Source of the DNA: Pseudacidovorax sp. | GTDB taxonomy: Bacteria > Pseudomonadota > Gammaproteobacteria > Burkholderiales > Burkholderiaceae_C | Direction: 5' to 3' | Length of the DNA stretch: 64,000 nt | NCBI RefSeq assembly: GCF_017991995.1 | Contig: NZ_JAGOPN010000018.1 | Span: 91,225 to 155,224, forward strand | In this document: positions 24,044-32,600 of the stretch, in pieces | Layout: every line of letters begins with the position of its first letter | Position numbering within the stretch: position 1 is the first letter of the stretch | Notes under the pieces: generated by a model | Told to the model about the DNA's origin: nothing | The model's database searches: none | Seen by the model: only the letters and a program-made list of their open reading frames with translations | Position numbers and translations under genes: made by a program

Positions 24044-25132
24044 ATGAACCTCCTCGAACGCGAACTCCACTACCCCCTGGGCGACGCCCTGCCCGAGCCC
24101 GGCAAGACCATCGAGGTCGCGCCCGGCGTGCGCTGGATCCGCATGCGCCTGCCCTTCGCGCTGGACCACATCAACCTCTGGCTGCTGCGCGACTGCATCG
24201 ACGGCCGCGAGGGCTGGAGCGTGGTGGACTGCTGCATCGCCCGCGACGAGGCGCGCCAGCAGTGGGAACAGGTGTTCGAGACCGAACTGCAAGGCCTGCC
24301 GATCCTGCGCGTGATCGTCACCCACATGCACCCGGACCACATCGGCCTCGCGCACTGGTTGTGCGAGCGCTGGGACGCGCCGCTGTGGATCAGCTCCACC
24401 GACTATCACGTGGCCCGCGTGCTCAGCACCGCCGGCGACACGCTGGCCGGCGGCGAGGCCGCCGCGGCCTTCTTCGCGTCTCATGGCATGAACGACCCCG
24501 AGGCGCTGGCCAAGCTGCGGGCGCGCACGAGCTACTACAGCAACATGGTGCCCGCCGTGCCGGACCGCTTCGTGCGCATGATGGACGGCGACGTCATCCG
24601 CATCGGCGACCATAACTGGCGCTGCATCGCCGGCTACGGCCACGCGCCCGAGCACATCTCGCTGTTCTGCGAATCGCTGCAATGGCAGGACGAGACCGGC
24701 CGCCACGCCGGCGTTCTGCTGGGAGGCGACATGATGCTGCCGCGCATCTCCACCAACGTGAGCGTGCATGCGGGCGAGCCCGAGGCCAATTCGCTGCGAC
24801 TCTTCCTCGACAGCATCGAACGCTTCAACGCCCTGCCTGCCGAGACTCTGGGGCTGCCGGCCCACGGCAAGCCCTTCCGCGGCATCCACCGCCGCGTGGA
24901 GCAGCTGCAGGAGCACCACCGCGACCGTCTGGCCGAACTGCAGGCTGCCTGCGCGCAGAAGCCGCACACGGCGGCCGAGGCCCTGCCCATCCTGTTCAAG
25001 CGCGAGCTGGACCTGCACCAGATGACCTTCGCCCTGGGCGAGACCATCGCCCACCTGCACTGCCTCTGGTTCGCAGGCCAGTTGCGGCGCGAGCGAGGCG
25101 AGGACGGCATCTACCGCTTCCGTCTGGCCTGA
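24044..25132 (+). CDS. Metallo-beta-lactamase-fold hydrolase, copy 1
   Basis: A 362-residue MBL-fold protein. The metal motif THMHPDHIG (about residues 95-103) is the HxHxDH signature, and later His/Asp ligands are in GYGHAPEH and LLGGDMMLPR. A C-terminal helical extension (about 275-360) is of the kind seen in MBL proteins that act on acyl-thioester or lactone-like substrates; the substrate here is unknown. It is divergent from the LiuR-like merR gene across 139 bp holding a palindrome, a pairing often seen next to branched-chain acyl-CoA genes. The ATG at 24044 is the only start in frame close to the conserved N-terminus. Confidence 0.88.
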   Translation: MNLLERELHYPLGDALPEPGKTIEVAPGVRWIRMRLPFALDHINLWLLRDCIDGREGWSVVDCCIARDEARQQWEQVFETELQGLPILRVIVTHMHPDHIGLAHWLCERWDAPLWISSTDYHVARVLSTAGDTLAGGEAAAAFFASHGMNDPEALAKLRARTSYYSNMVPAVPDRFVRMMDGDVIRIGDHNWRCIAGYGHAPEHISLFCESLQWQDETGRHAGVLLGGDMMLPRISTNVSVHAGEPEANSLRLFLDSIERFNALPAETLGLPAHGKPFRGIHRRVEQLQEHHRDRLAELQAACAQKPHTAAEALPILFKRELDLHQMTFALGETIAHLHCLWFAGQLRRERGEDGIYRFRLA

Positions 25133-25186
25133 GGCGCGGCCCGAACGAAACCCTCGCGCCCGACCTGAGGCGCGGCACGGATGAGG

Positions 25187-25209
25187 CCCCCTCCCCTCGC
25201 GGGAGAGGG
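25187..25209. repeat. Short GC-rich hairpin (REP-like), second copy
   Basis: CCCTCCC...GGGAGAGGG hairpin in the 106-bp gap between the MBL gene and the LRR-kinase gene; the same kind of unit as at 659-682, each followed by GAGC. No U-run. Confidence 0.45.
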
Positions 25210-25238
25210 AGCCACCCCCTCCCGCCTAAACTGCCACG

Positions 25239-26561
25239 ATGACCGACGACCTGCGACGGCTGCGCGCCGGCGAACTGACTGGCGCGAGTCGGCTGCGCAT
25301 CGCGGCCGACCTCGACACCTTCCCGCGCGAGGTCTTCGATCTGGCCGACACGCTGGAGGTGCTGGACCTGTCCGGCAACTGCCTGAACACGCTGCCCGAC
25401 GACCTGCACCGGCTGCACCGGCTGCGCGTCCTCTTCGCCTCATCCAACCGCTTCACTGAACTGCCCACCGCGCTGGGCACCTGCCCGCAGCTGGAGATGG
25501 TGGGCTTCAAGGGCAACCGCATCGCCCATGTGCCCGCCGAGGCGTTGCCCACGCGGTTGCGCTGGTTGATCCTGACCGACAACGACCTCGCCGAACTGCC
25601 TGCCGAACTGGGCCGGCGCCCGCGGCTGCAGAAGCTGATGCTGGCCGGCAACCGGCTCGCGGCCCTGCCCGACCTGCGACAGTGCCAGGCGCTGGAACTG
25701 CTGCGCCTTGCGGCCAATCGCTTCGGTGCGCTGCCGGGCTGGCTGGCCGAGCTGCCGGCCCTGTCGTGGCTGGCCGTGGGCGGCAACGCCTTCAACGCAG
25801 CGGTCGAGGACGCGGCACGCCATGGCCTGGCCTCGGACGCCATCGACTGGTCGGCGCTGCACATGGGCGAACTGCTCGGCGAAGGCGCCTCGGGCCGCAT
25901 CCATGCCGGCATGCTGGGCGAAGGCGCGGCGGCACGGCCAGTGGCGATCAAGCTCTTCAAGGGCGAGGTCACCAGCGACGGTTGGCCACTGACCGAGATG
26001 GCGGCCAGCCTGGCGGCGGGTACGCATCCCCGGCTCATTCCGGTGCTGGGGCGGCTGCAGGGCCATCCCGAGGCTACGCAGGGCCTGGTGATGGCGCGCA
26101 TCGCCCCGCACTACCGCACGCTGGCCGGCCCGCCCAGCTTCGACAGCTGCACGCGCGACGTGTATCCGGCCGATCTTCAGCTGACTGTCGATGTGGCCCT
26201 GCGCATCGCGGCCGACGTGGCCTCGGCGTTGGCCCACCTGCATGCGCGCGGCCTGGTGCACGGCGACCTGTATGCCCACAACCTGCTGTGGCGCCCCGAT
26301 GCGCCGGCCGGTGAAGCGACCGCGCTGCTCGGCGACTTCGGCGCCGCCGCCTTCGCGCCGGAAGGCGCGCTGAGCGAGGCCCTGCGTCACATGGACGTGC
26401 GCGCCTTCGGCGTGCTGCTGTCGGAGCTGTGCGCGCTTGCCGAAGGCCCCGCGCCGGACGACGCGGCAGCCCTGGCCGAACGCTGCATGCAGCCCCACCC
26501 CGCGCAGCGGCCGGGCGCGCCGGCGCTCGCCGCCGCGACGGCCGCCTGGGCCTCTCGCTGA
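25239..26561 (+). CDS. Leucine-rich-repeat / Ser-Thr protein kinase fusion
   Basis: A 440-residue soluble two-domain protein. Residues about 37-185 hold six to seven leucine-rich repeats of about 23 residues (LEVLDLSGNCLNTLP, LQKLMLAGNRLAALP). Residues about 208-435 form a eukaryotic-like kinase: G-loop GEGASG (214-219), VAIK with Lys238, catalytic loop HGDLYAHN with D343 and N348, and DFG at 366-368. The usual HRD is HGD, so it is a non-RD kinase. There is no membrane segment or signal peptide. LRRs probably select the target. Neighbours give no clue to the pathway. The start is at the first Met, 12 nt after a repeat hairpin; no strong ribosome site. Confidence 0.88.
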   Translation: MTDDLRRLRAGELTGASRLRIAADLDTFPREVFDLADTLEVLDLSGNCLNTLPDDLHRLHRLRVLFASSNRFTELPTALGTCPQLEMVGFKGNRIAHVPAEALPTRLRWLILTDNDLAELPAELGRRPRLQKLMLAGNRLAALPDLRQCQALELLRLAANRFGALPGWLAELPALSWLAVGGNAFNAAVEDAARHGLASDAIDWSALHMGELLGEGASGRIHAGMLGEGAAARPVAIKLFKGEVTSDGWPLTEMAASLAAGTHPRLIPVLGRLQGHPEATQGLVMARIAPHYRTLAGPPSFDSCTRDVYPADLQLTVDVALRIAADVASALAHLHARGLVHGDLYAHNLLWRPDAPAGEATALLGDFGAAAFAPEGALSEALRHMDVRAFGVLLSELCALAEGPAPDDAAALAERCMQPHPAQRPGAPALAAATAAWASR

Positions 26562-26612
26562 CCCACCGCGAGGACCACAAAGACTGCTTGCAGCACGGGA
26601 CGGGGCCGCGGG

Positions 26613-27257
26613 TCAGTACAGGTCGTGGCGCACAGCGTGCGTGTAGTGCGCGTCCACCTGCGCCACCTGCCCCTCGTCCAGCCCCATCACCGCCGCCTTC
26701 ATGCGGCCGATGGACGGCAGCACCGCGCGGTCCAGCTGCGACTCGGGCGCCCACAGCCGGGCCCGGTTGATCGCCTTGCCGCAGTGGAACAGCGTCTCGT
26801 CGATGTCGACCACGACCCCGAGCTTCGGTGTCTTGCCGCTTTCCGCGAGGCGCGCCAGCAACTCCGACGCGCGGGACAGGCGCGCCCGGCCGTTGATGCG
26901 CAGGAACACCTCCAGGCCCGGAAAAAGGAAGAGCAGGGCCACCCGCGCGTCTTCCTCCAGGTTGCGCAACGAGGCCAGCCGGTTGTTGCCGGGCCAGTCG
27001 GCGAAGGCGACGGTCCGCGCGTCGAGTACCTGTACGAAGCCCGGTGGCCCGCCGCGCGGCGAAGCGTCCAGGCCGCCGCTGCTGCCCGTGGCCAGGCAGA
27101 AGAACGTGGCCGCGCGCAGGTAGTCGGCATGGAAGTCGGTCAGCTCCGGCAGCACGCCCTTGAGGATGGATTCGGCGGGCGGAGCATAGAGCCGGTCGAG
27201 GTCGATGGCCTCGGTGCCGTGCGGCGCGCCGGCCTGAGAAGGGTTGTGTGAAGTCAT
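26613..27257 (-). CDS. Pyridoxamine 5'-phosphate oxidase-like flavoprotein (copy 2)
   Basis: A 214-residue protein of the same PNPOx-like subgroup as the one at 17436-18068. Shared blocks: FFCLATGSSG, LDASPRGGPPGFV, NNRLASLRNLEEDARVALLFLFPG and LRINGRARL. The core probably binds FMN; the substrate is unknown. The start MTSHNPSQ (27257) was chosen as nearest to the fold; a Met eight codons upstream is also possible. It is divergent from an AraC gene across 70 bp, so AraC may regulate it. Confidence 0.83.
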   Translation of the reverse strand: MTSHNPSQAGAPHGTEAIDLDRLYAPPAESILKGVLPELTDFHADYLRAATFFCLATGSSGGLDASPRGGPPGFVQVLDARTVAFADWPGNNRLASLRNLEEDARVALLFLFPGLEVFLRINGRARLSRASELLARLAESGKTPKLGVVVDIDETLFHCGKAINRARLWAPESQLDRAVLPSIGRMKAAVMGLDEGQVAQVDAHYTHAVRHDLY

Positions 27258-27327
27258 GCGGCCCATGCTAGGGCGCGCCAAACGCCGGTGCTAAGCTCGC
27301 CGCGCCATTCGATAGCGCGATCACGCC

Positions 27328-28104
27328 ATGCTCCACCACGGCCCCTGGCTCGACCTGCACGACGACGACGGCGGCCCCCTGGTGGTGGGCCGCGCCGGGA
27401 CCGAAGCGGACCATGACACCGCCCCGCATCGCCATGTACGCGGCCAGTTGATCGGCTGCGGCCGAGGCGTGCTCAGCGTGGGCACCGACGCCGGCAACTG
27501 GGTGGTGCCGGCGCGCCATGCCGTGTGGATACCGCCGCGCGAGCAACATGCCGCCCGCATGCATGGCGCCTTCACCGGCTGGTCGCTGTACGTGGCGAGT
27601 CCGGCCTGCGATGGGCTGCCGGCCGTTCCGTGCACGCTGTCCGTCACACCGCTGCTGTGGGAAGCTGCACTGCGCTGCGCCGGACGCACGAGCGCCGGAC
27701 CCGATGCCGCGCAGGACCGCTTGGCCGTGGTGATCGTGGACGAGATCCGGGGCCTGACACTGCAGCCACTGGGCCTGCCGATGCCGCGCGATGCAAGGCT
27801 GCTGCGCATCGCCCGCGCCCTGCTGGCCGCGCCCGGCGAACGCCGTTCCCTGGTGGACTGGGCGGCCTGGGCCGGACTGTCGGACCGCAGCCTCAGCCGC
27901 CGCTTCGTCGCCGAGACCAGCCTGAGCTTCACTGCCTGGGTGCAGCGTGCACGTGTGCTGCGCTCGCTGGAATGGCTGGCCGAGGGCAGGCCTGTCACGC
28001 AGGTGGCGCTGGACCTGGGCTACGACAGCGTCAGTGCCTTCATCGCGCTGTTCAAGCGGCAACTGGGCCGCACGCCGGCAACGTACTTCGACCGCAACGC
28101 CTGA
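27328..28104 (+). CDS. AraC-family transcriptional regulator
   Basis: A 258-residue AraC regulator with an N-terminal cupin-like sensor domain (HRHVRGQLIGCGRGVLSV, WVVPARHAVWIPPREQHAARMHG, about 33-80) and a C-terminal double HTH (about 160-255: WAAWAGLSDRSLSRRFVAETSLSFTAW and VTQVALDLGYDSVSAFIALFKRQLGRTPATYF). The N-terminal pattern resembles NimR/YpdC-like regulators. It is divergent from the second PNPOx-like gene. The ATG at 27328 leaves a short leader. Confidence 0.9.
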   Translation: MLHHGPWLDLHDDDGGPLVVGRAGTEADHDTAPHRHVRGQLIGCGRGVLSVGTDAGNWVVPARHAVWIPPREQHAARMHGAFTGWSLYVASPACDGLPAVPCTLSVTPLLWEAALRCAGRTSAGPDAAQDRLAVVIVDEIRGLTLQPLGLPMPRDARLLRIARALLAAPGERRSLVDWAAWAGLSDRSLSRRFVAETSLSFTAWVQRARVLRSLEWLAEGRPVTQVALDLGYDSVSAFIALFKRQLGRTPATYFDRNA

Positions 28105-28144
28105 AGCGCGTCGCCGCGCCTGGCCCGGCGACCTCGCCGCCCGC

Positions 28145-29743
28145 TCAACCCGGCTGCAGCTGGTACAGCCAGGTCTCCGTCAGCGTGACGCCGCCGTTGC
28201 GCAGGTACAGGCGCATGTCCACCGGCTCGTTGTTGCCGGGCGCGGGCGTGAAGTCGAACTGCGCACGCCAGTGGCCCGGCACGCCGTTGGGCACGGCCTC
28301 GGTGAAGACGTACGAGAAGCTGCCGCTCGACGCCGTGAGCACCGCCTCGGGCTTGACGCCGAAGGGAATGTCCTTGAGCGTGCCGCCCACGAACTCCACC
28401 ATGAACTTGCGCACGCCCTGCGGACGCGGCTGACCCGGCTGGCCGCCGCGTCCGATGCGCGTGGCCACGCAGCGTGCCAGCGGGCCGGGGAAGGGCTCAT
28501 CGGCCTGCCAGTACAGGCGGTAGCGCAGGCTGTAGCTGCTGCCCTTGGTGGCGGGCGCGGCCGGCACCCAGAAGGCGACGATGTTGTCGTGGATCTCGTC
28601 GTCGGTCGGGATCTCGATCAATTGCACCGAGCCATCGCCCCAATCGCCGAGCGGCTCCACCCACAGGCTCGGACGCTTGTCGTACATCACGCCGTCCTGG
28701 TAATGGTCGAAGGCGCGGTCGCGCTGCAGCAGGCCGAAGCCCTTGGGCGCGCGGTCGTTGAACTGCGAGGCGCGCGTGACGGCCGGGTTGTTGAGCGGGC
28801 GCCAGATGCGCTCGCCACCGCCCGTCCACAGCGCCAGGCCGTCGGAGTCGTGCACCTCGGGCCGCCAGTCGATGCCGCGGGCGCCCAGCGTCTCGGAGTA
28901 CCAGTACATCGAGGTCAGCGGCACCAGGCCCAGGCGGCCCACATCGCGGCGCAGGAAGAGGCGCTGCTCGATGTCCATGATGACCGCCGCCTTGCGCTGC
29001 ATGACGAAGCGGAAGGCGCCGGTGACGCTCGGGCCTTCCAGCAGCGCATAGACCACGACCGTGGTGTCGTCCTTGGGCGGCTCGAACCAGAAGCGGGTGA
29101 AGTTGGGGAATTCCTCCGGCCGGTCGGCCAGGGCCACATCCAGCGCGATACCGCGGGCCGAGAGGCCGTACTGGTAGAGCTCGCCGATGGCGCGGAAGTA
29201 CGAAGCGCCCAGGAAGGCCACCCAGTCGTTCTTGCGCCAGTCCAGCTTGGCCTGGTCGCCCAGGCGGCTTTCCTGGAAGCGGAAGCCGGCAAAACCTGCG
29301 CCGTCGGGCAACTGCTTGGCCGGGCTGTCGGCGGGCATGTCGAAGTAGGCGCTGTCGTAGACGATCTCGCGCGAGAAGACATCGCCGCCCGCGTTCTCCA
29401 GCACATGCATGTGCACCGGCACCTGGAAGAAGCGGCCCAGGTGGAAGAAGGTGACCGGGAAGGCGCCGGGCCCGTCCTTGAACAGCGCGTAGTCGGTGTC
29501 GAAGCGAATCTTGCCGTGGGCGTCGTAGTCGATGCGCTCCAGCACGTCCTTCGGCAGGCGGTTCTCCTGTGCATAGGGCCGGCCGGCCAGGGCCTGGGCG
29601 TCGGCCACGAGGCCGTCCCACGAGAAGGGCCGCGGCTGGCTCAGCTGCAGGGCCTTGGCGTTCTGTGCGGAGGCAGGCCGGCCCAGAAGACCCAGGGCGA
29701 AGGCGGCGGCGCCGGAAGAGACGAAGGAGCGTCGGTCGAGCAT
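28145..29743 (-). CDS. opgD: Glucan biosynthesis protein D (OpgD), Tat-exported
   Basis: A 532-residue periplasmic protein of the OpgG/OpgD (MdoG/MdoD) family, which acts in osmoregulated periplasmic glucan synthesis. The N-terminus has a twin-arginine signal (DRRSFVSSGAAAFALGLL) typical of OpgD rather than OpgG. Family blocks are QLSQPRPFSWDGLVADAQALA, IRFDTDYALF, FHLGRFFQVPVHMHVL, and later YWQADEPFPGPLARCVATRIGRGG-type sequence. The start MLDRRSF at 29743 places RR at positions 4-5; an upstream Met would displace the Tat motif. No opgH partner is in the window. Convergent with araC. Confidence 0.93.
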   Translation of the reverse strand: MLDRRSFVSSGAAAFALGLLGRPASAQNAKALQLSQPRPFSWDGLVADAQALAGRPYAQENRLPKDVLERIDYDAHGKIRFDTDYALFKDGPGAFPVTFFHLGRFFQVPVHMHVLENAGGDVFSREIVYDSAYFDMPADSPAKQLPDGAGFAGFRFQESRLGDQAKLDWRKNDWVAFLGASYFRAIGELYQYGLSARGIALDVALADRPEEFPNFTRFWFEPPKDDTTVVVYALLEGPSVTGAFRFVMQRKAAVIMDIEQRLFLRRDVGRLGLVPLTSMYWYSETLGARGIDWRPEVHDSDGLALWTGGGERIWRPLNNPAVTRASQFNDRAPKGFGLLQRDRAFDHYQDGVMYDKRPSLWVEPLGDWGDGSVQLIEIPTDDEIHDNIVAFWVPAAPATKGSSYSLRYRLYWQADEPFPGPLARCVATRIGRGGQPGQPRPQGVRKFMVEFVGGTLKDIPFGVKPEAVLTASSGSFSYVFTEAVPNGVPGHWRAQFDFTPAPGNNEPVDMRLYLRNGGVTLTETWLYQLQPG

Positions 29744-29912
29744 AGGCAGAGGCAGGCGTTGTTCTTGTGAAGGCCGCAACCATACCGCGCTCCGGGATTC
29801 CCCTCATGTCGGAAATCCGCTTCGATGCATCCCGTTGCGTTTGGCGCCTTGGCGACGGCCCCGCGCGGCAGGCGCTCTTAAGCTGCCGCACCGAAGGAGA
29901 CAGACACGCACC

Positions 29913-30683
29913 ATGGACACCTCGAACCTCTTCTCGCTCAAGGGCCGCACGGCCCTCGTCACCGGCGGCTCGCGCGGCATCGGCCGCATGATCGCCGAGG
30001 GCTACCTGGCGCAGGGCGCCCGGGTCTACATCTCGGCCCGCAAGGCCGACGCGTGCGACCAGACGGCGAAGGAGCTGTCGGCGCTGGGCCACTGCGTCTC
30101 GCTGCCGGCGGACGTGTCGACGATGGAAGGCGTACAGGCGCTGGTCGCCGCCTATGCCAAGCACGAGGACTCGCTCGACATTCTGGTCAACAACGCCGGC
30201 GCGGCGTGGGGCGCGCCCTATGAAGAGTTTCCCGAGAGCGGCTGGGACAAGGTGGTGGACCTCAACATGAAGTCGCCCTTCTTCCTGACGCAGGCGCTGA
30301 CGCCCATGCTCAAGAAGGCGGCCACCGACCACCTGGCGAAGGTGATCCACATCGCCTCCATCGACGGCATCTCGGTCAACCCCTGGGAAACGTATTCGTA
30401 CGCCGCCAGCAAGGCCGGCCTGATCCACCTGACCAAGCGCATGGCGCTGCACCTGGCACCGCAGCGCATCGTGGTCAGCGCCATCGCGCCGGGCCCCTTC
30501 GCCTCCAGCATGAACAAGGAGGCCCGCGACCACGCCGAGGAGGTGGCCGACCGCGTGCCGCTGCGCCGTGTGGGCACACCGGAGGACATGGCCGGCGCCG
30601 CCATCTACCTGGCCTCGCGCGCGGGCGACTACGTGGTCGGCTCCACGCTGGTGGTGGACGGCGGCTGCGCCTGGGGGCGCTGA
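29913..30683 (+). CDS. Short-chain dehydrogenase/reductase (RhlG/FabG-like)
   Basis: A 256-residue classical SDR. Cofactor motif TGGSRGIG (about 18-25), NNAGA, catalytic Ser in IASIDG and the YAASK motif. The sequence pattern (LFSLKGRTALVTGGSRGIGRMIAEGYLAQGA in parts, VVDGGCAWGR at the end) is of the RhlG-like 3-oxoacyl reductase group; NADP(H) use is expected from the Arg residues after the first loop (ISARKA). GAAGGAGACAG precedes the ATG at 29913. It is divergent from opgD, and its 3' end overlaps the convergent EamA gene by 55 bp. Confidence 0.9.
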   Translation: MDTSNLFSLKGRTALVTGGSRGIGRMIAEGYLAQGARVYISARKADACDQTAKELSALGHCVSLPADVSTMEGVQALVAAYAKHEDSLDILVNNAGAAWGAPYEEFPESGWDKVVDLNMKSPFFLTQALTPMLKKAATDHLAKVIHIASIDGISVNPWETYSYAASKAGLIHLTKRMALHLAPQRIVVSAIAPGPFASSMNKEARDHAEEVADRVPLRRVGTPEDMAGAAIYLASRAGDYVVGSTLVVDGGCAWGR

Positions 30684-31603
30684 GGCCGCTCACGGCGCGG
30701 CAACCCGGCCCACGCCGCGGCACCGGCGATGAGCAGGCCGCCGAGCCAGCCCGCCGCATCCAGCCGCTCGCCCAGCAGGGCGACGGCGATCAGCGCGCCG
30801 AACAGCGGCTCGCTGCCCATCAGCAGCGCAGCCCGGCTGGGCGGCATGCGCTGCACCGCATGGTTCTGCGCGAAGAAGGCGAACACGGTGCAGCCCAGCA
30901 CCAGGAAGGCCATCGCGGCCCAGAAAGCCACGGACGCGGGCGGCGGCACCCAGCCGCCTGACCCCGGCCGCAGCGCCAGCACCGAGGCCCCCAGCGCCAC
31001 CACGCCGCACTGCACGGCCGTGAGCGACAGCGCCGGCAGCGCATGGCACGAGGCCAGGCGCCGCGTCAGGCACACCATGCAGGCACGCAGCAGCGCGGCC
31101 GCCAGCATCAGCGCCGCGCCCGTGGCATGGCCCGCCGGCGCCTGGCCATCGAGCGCCAGCAAAGCGGTGCCCGCCACGCACAAACCGGTGGCCGCAAAGA
31201 GCCGCAGCGCCGGCCGGTGGCCGGACAACGCCCAGTCCACCCAGGGCGTGAAAGCCACGCACAGGCTGATCAGGAAGGCGGCCTGACCGGCCGGCGTGCG
31301 CCGCAGGCCCTCTGTCTCGCAGACGAAGATGGCCAGCAGCAACAGCCCCAGCACCCCGCCCACCGCCAGCCCGGCCGCCCCGCCCGGGCGCCGCAGCGGT
31401 CGCAACGCGGGCGCCAGTACCGCGAAGGTGAGCGCAAAGCGCAGCGCCAGGAAGGCGGCCACGGGCATCTGGCCCAGCACCGGCTTGGTGACGGCATAGC
31501 TCGCGCCCCAGACGGCGGCCACGGCGAGCAGCAGCAGTTCAGGTGCGGCCAGGGCACCGGTGACCCGGTGGGCGCGCAGGCGGGAAGAGAACGTGATCGG
31601 CAT
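30629..31603 (-). CDS. EamA/DMT-family transporter
   Basis: A 324-residue inner-membrane protein with ten hydrophobic helices in two EamA repeats (first repeat WGASYAVTKPVLGQMPVAAFLALRF region; second ending GSEPLFGALIAVALLGERLDAAGWLGG). Members export or import small metabolites; the substrate is unknown. The ATG at 31603 gives the normal N-terminus. It is divergent from a LysR gene by 66 bp, a frequent arrangement for DMT transporters. Its last 55 bp overlap the SDR 3' end. Confidence 0.9.
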   Translation of the reverse strand: MPITFSSRLRAHRVTGALAAPELLLLAVAAVWGASYAVTKPVLGQMPVAAFLALRFALTFAVLAPALRPLRRPGGAAGLAVGGVLGLLLLAIFVCETEGLRRTPAGQAAFLISLCVAFTPWVDWALSGHRPALRLFAATGLCVAGTALLALDGQAPAGHATGAALMLAAALLRACMVCLTRRLASCHALPALSLTAVQCGVVALGASVLALRPGSGGWVPPPASVAFWAAMAFLVLGCTVFAFFAQNHAVQRMPPSRAALLMGSEPLFGALIAVALLGERLDAAGWLGGLLIAGAAAWAGLPRRERPQRPQAQPPSTTSVEPTT

Positions 31604-31669
31604 GGCGGTGATTCTTGGGCGCCATCTTTCCCACGACCAGCCGCTGCGCCGGAACAAAATCCCTTCCCC

Positions 31670-32593
31670 ATGGGAATCAATGCGCCACTGCACCTGCTGT
31701 CCGAGATGGTGGCGTTCGCCCAGGTGGCGGAGCGCGGCAGCTTCTCGGCCGCCGCCCGCGCGCTGGGCATGACGCCCTCGGCCGTGAGCCGCCAAGTGGC
31801 GCGGCTGGAGGAGGCCCTGGGCGTGCGCCTGCTGGCCCGCACCACCCGCCAGCAGCGGCTGACCGAGGCAGGCCGCGAGGCCTTCGCCCATTGCGCCGAA
31901 CTGGCGGCCGCAGCCCAGGCCACGCTGCAGGTCGGCCAGCGCTTCGCGGCGGCGCCGGCCGGCGTGGTGCGGCTGAGCGCGCCCAAGGCCCTGGCCCATC
32001 AGGTGCTGCATCCGCTGGTGCTGGAGCTGCTGGCCACGCAGCCCAACCTGGAGGTGCATCTGGTCGCCGACGACCGCGACATCGACCCGGTGCGCGAGGA
32101 GGTCGACCTGGTCGTGCGCATCACCCGCCAGCCCCCCGAAGGCCTGGCCGGCCGGCCGCTGATGCCGGTGCGCCACCTGCTGTGCGCCGCGCCCGCCTAC
32201 CTGGCAGCGGCCGGCATGCCCGCGCATCCGCAGGACCTGTCCGGCCACAGCTGCCTGTGGCTGGGCGAGCATCCGCGCGACCACCACTGGCGCTTTCGCC
32301 GCGGCGACGAGCAGGCGGAGGTGGCGGTGCATGGCCGCTATGCCGTCAACCACAGCGGCGCGCGGCTGGCCGCGGCGCGCCGCGGCCTGGGCATCGCCTG
32401 CCTGCCCGATTTCAGTGCCCGCGCCGCCCTGGCCGCCGGCGAACTGCAGCAGGTGCTGGGCGACTGGGAGTTCCTCGGCCCCTACACCGGCCAGGCCTGG
32501 CTGCTGTATCCGCCGGACCGGCACCTGCCGCCCAAATGCCGCACCGTGATCGACCATCTCGCGGCCCGCCTCTCGCCCACGCCCGATCCGTGA
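31670..32593 (+). CDS. LysR-type regulator (next to EamA transporter)
   Basis: A 307-residue LysR protein: HTH at about residues 10-65 (AQVAERGSFSAAARALGMTPSAVSRQVARLEEALG, LLARTTRQQRLTEAG in blocks) and substrate-binding domain of the CrgA/DsdC-like type. The start at 31670 (MGINAPLHLL) has no good ribosome site but fits the family N-terminus. It is divergent from the EamA gene and probably controls it. Another LysR gene begins 7 nt after its stop, so the two may be co-transcribed. Confidence 0.9.
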   Translation: MGINAPLHLLSEMVAFAQVAERGSFSAAARALGMTPSAVSRQVARLEEALGVRLLARTTRQQRLTEAGREAFAHCAELAAAAQATLQVGQRFAAAPAGVVRLSAPKALAHQVLHPLVLELLATQPNLEVHLVADDRDIDPVREEVDLVVRITRQPPEGLAGRPLMPVRHLLCAAPAYLAAAGMPAHPQDLSGHSCLWLGEHPRDHHWRFRRGDEQAEVAVHGRYAVNHSGARLAAARRGLGIACLPDFSARAALAAGELQQVLGDWEFLGPYTGQAWLLYPPDRHLPPKCRTVIDHLAARLSPTPDP

Positions 32594-32600
32594 CCACCCC

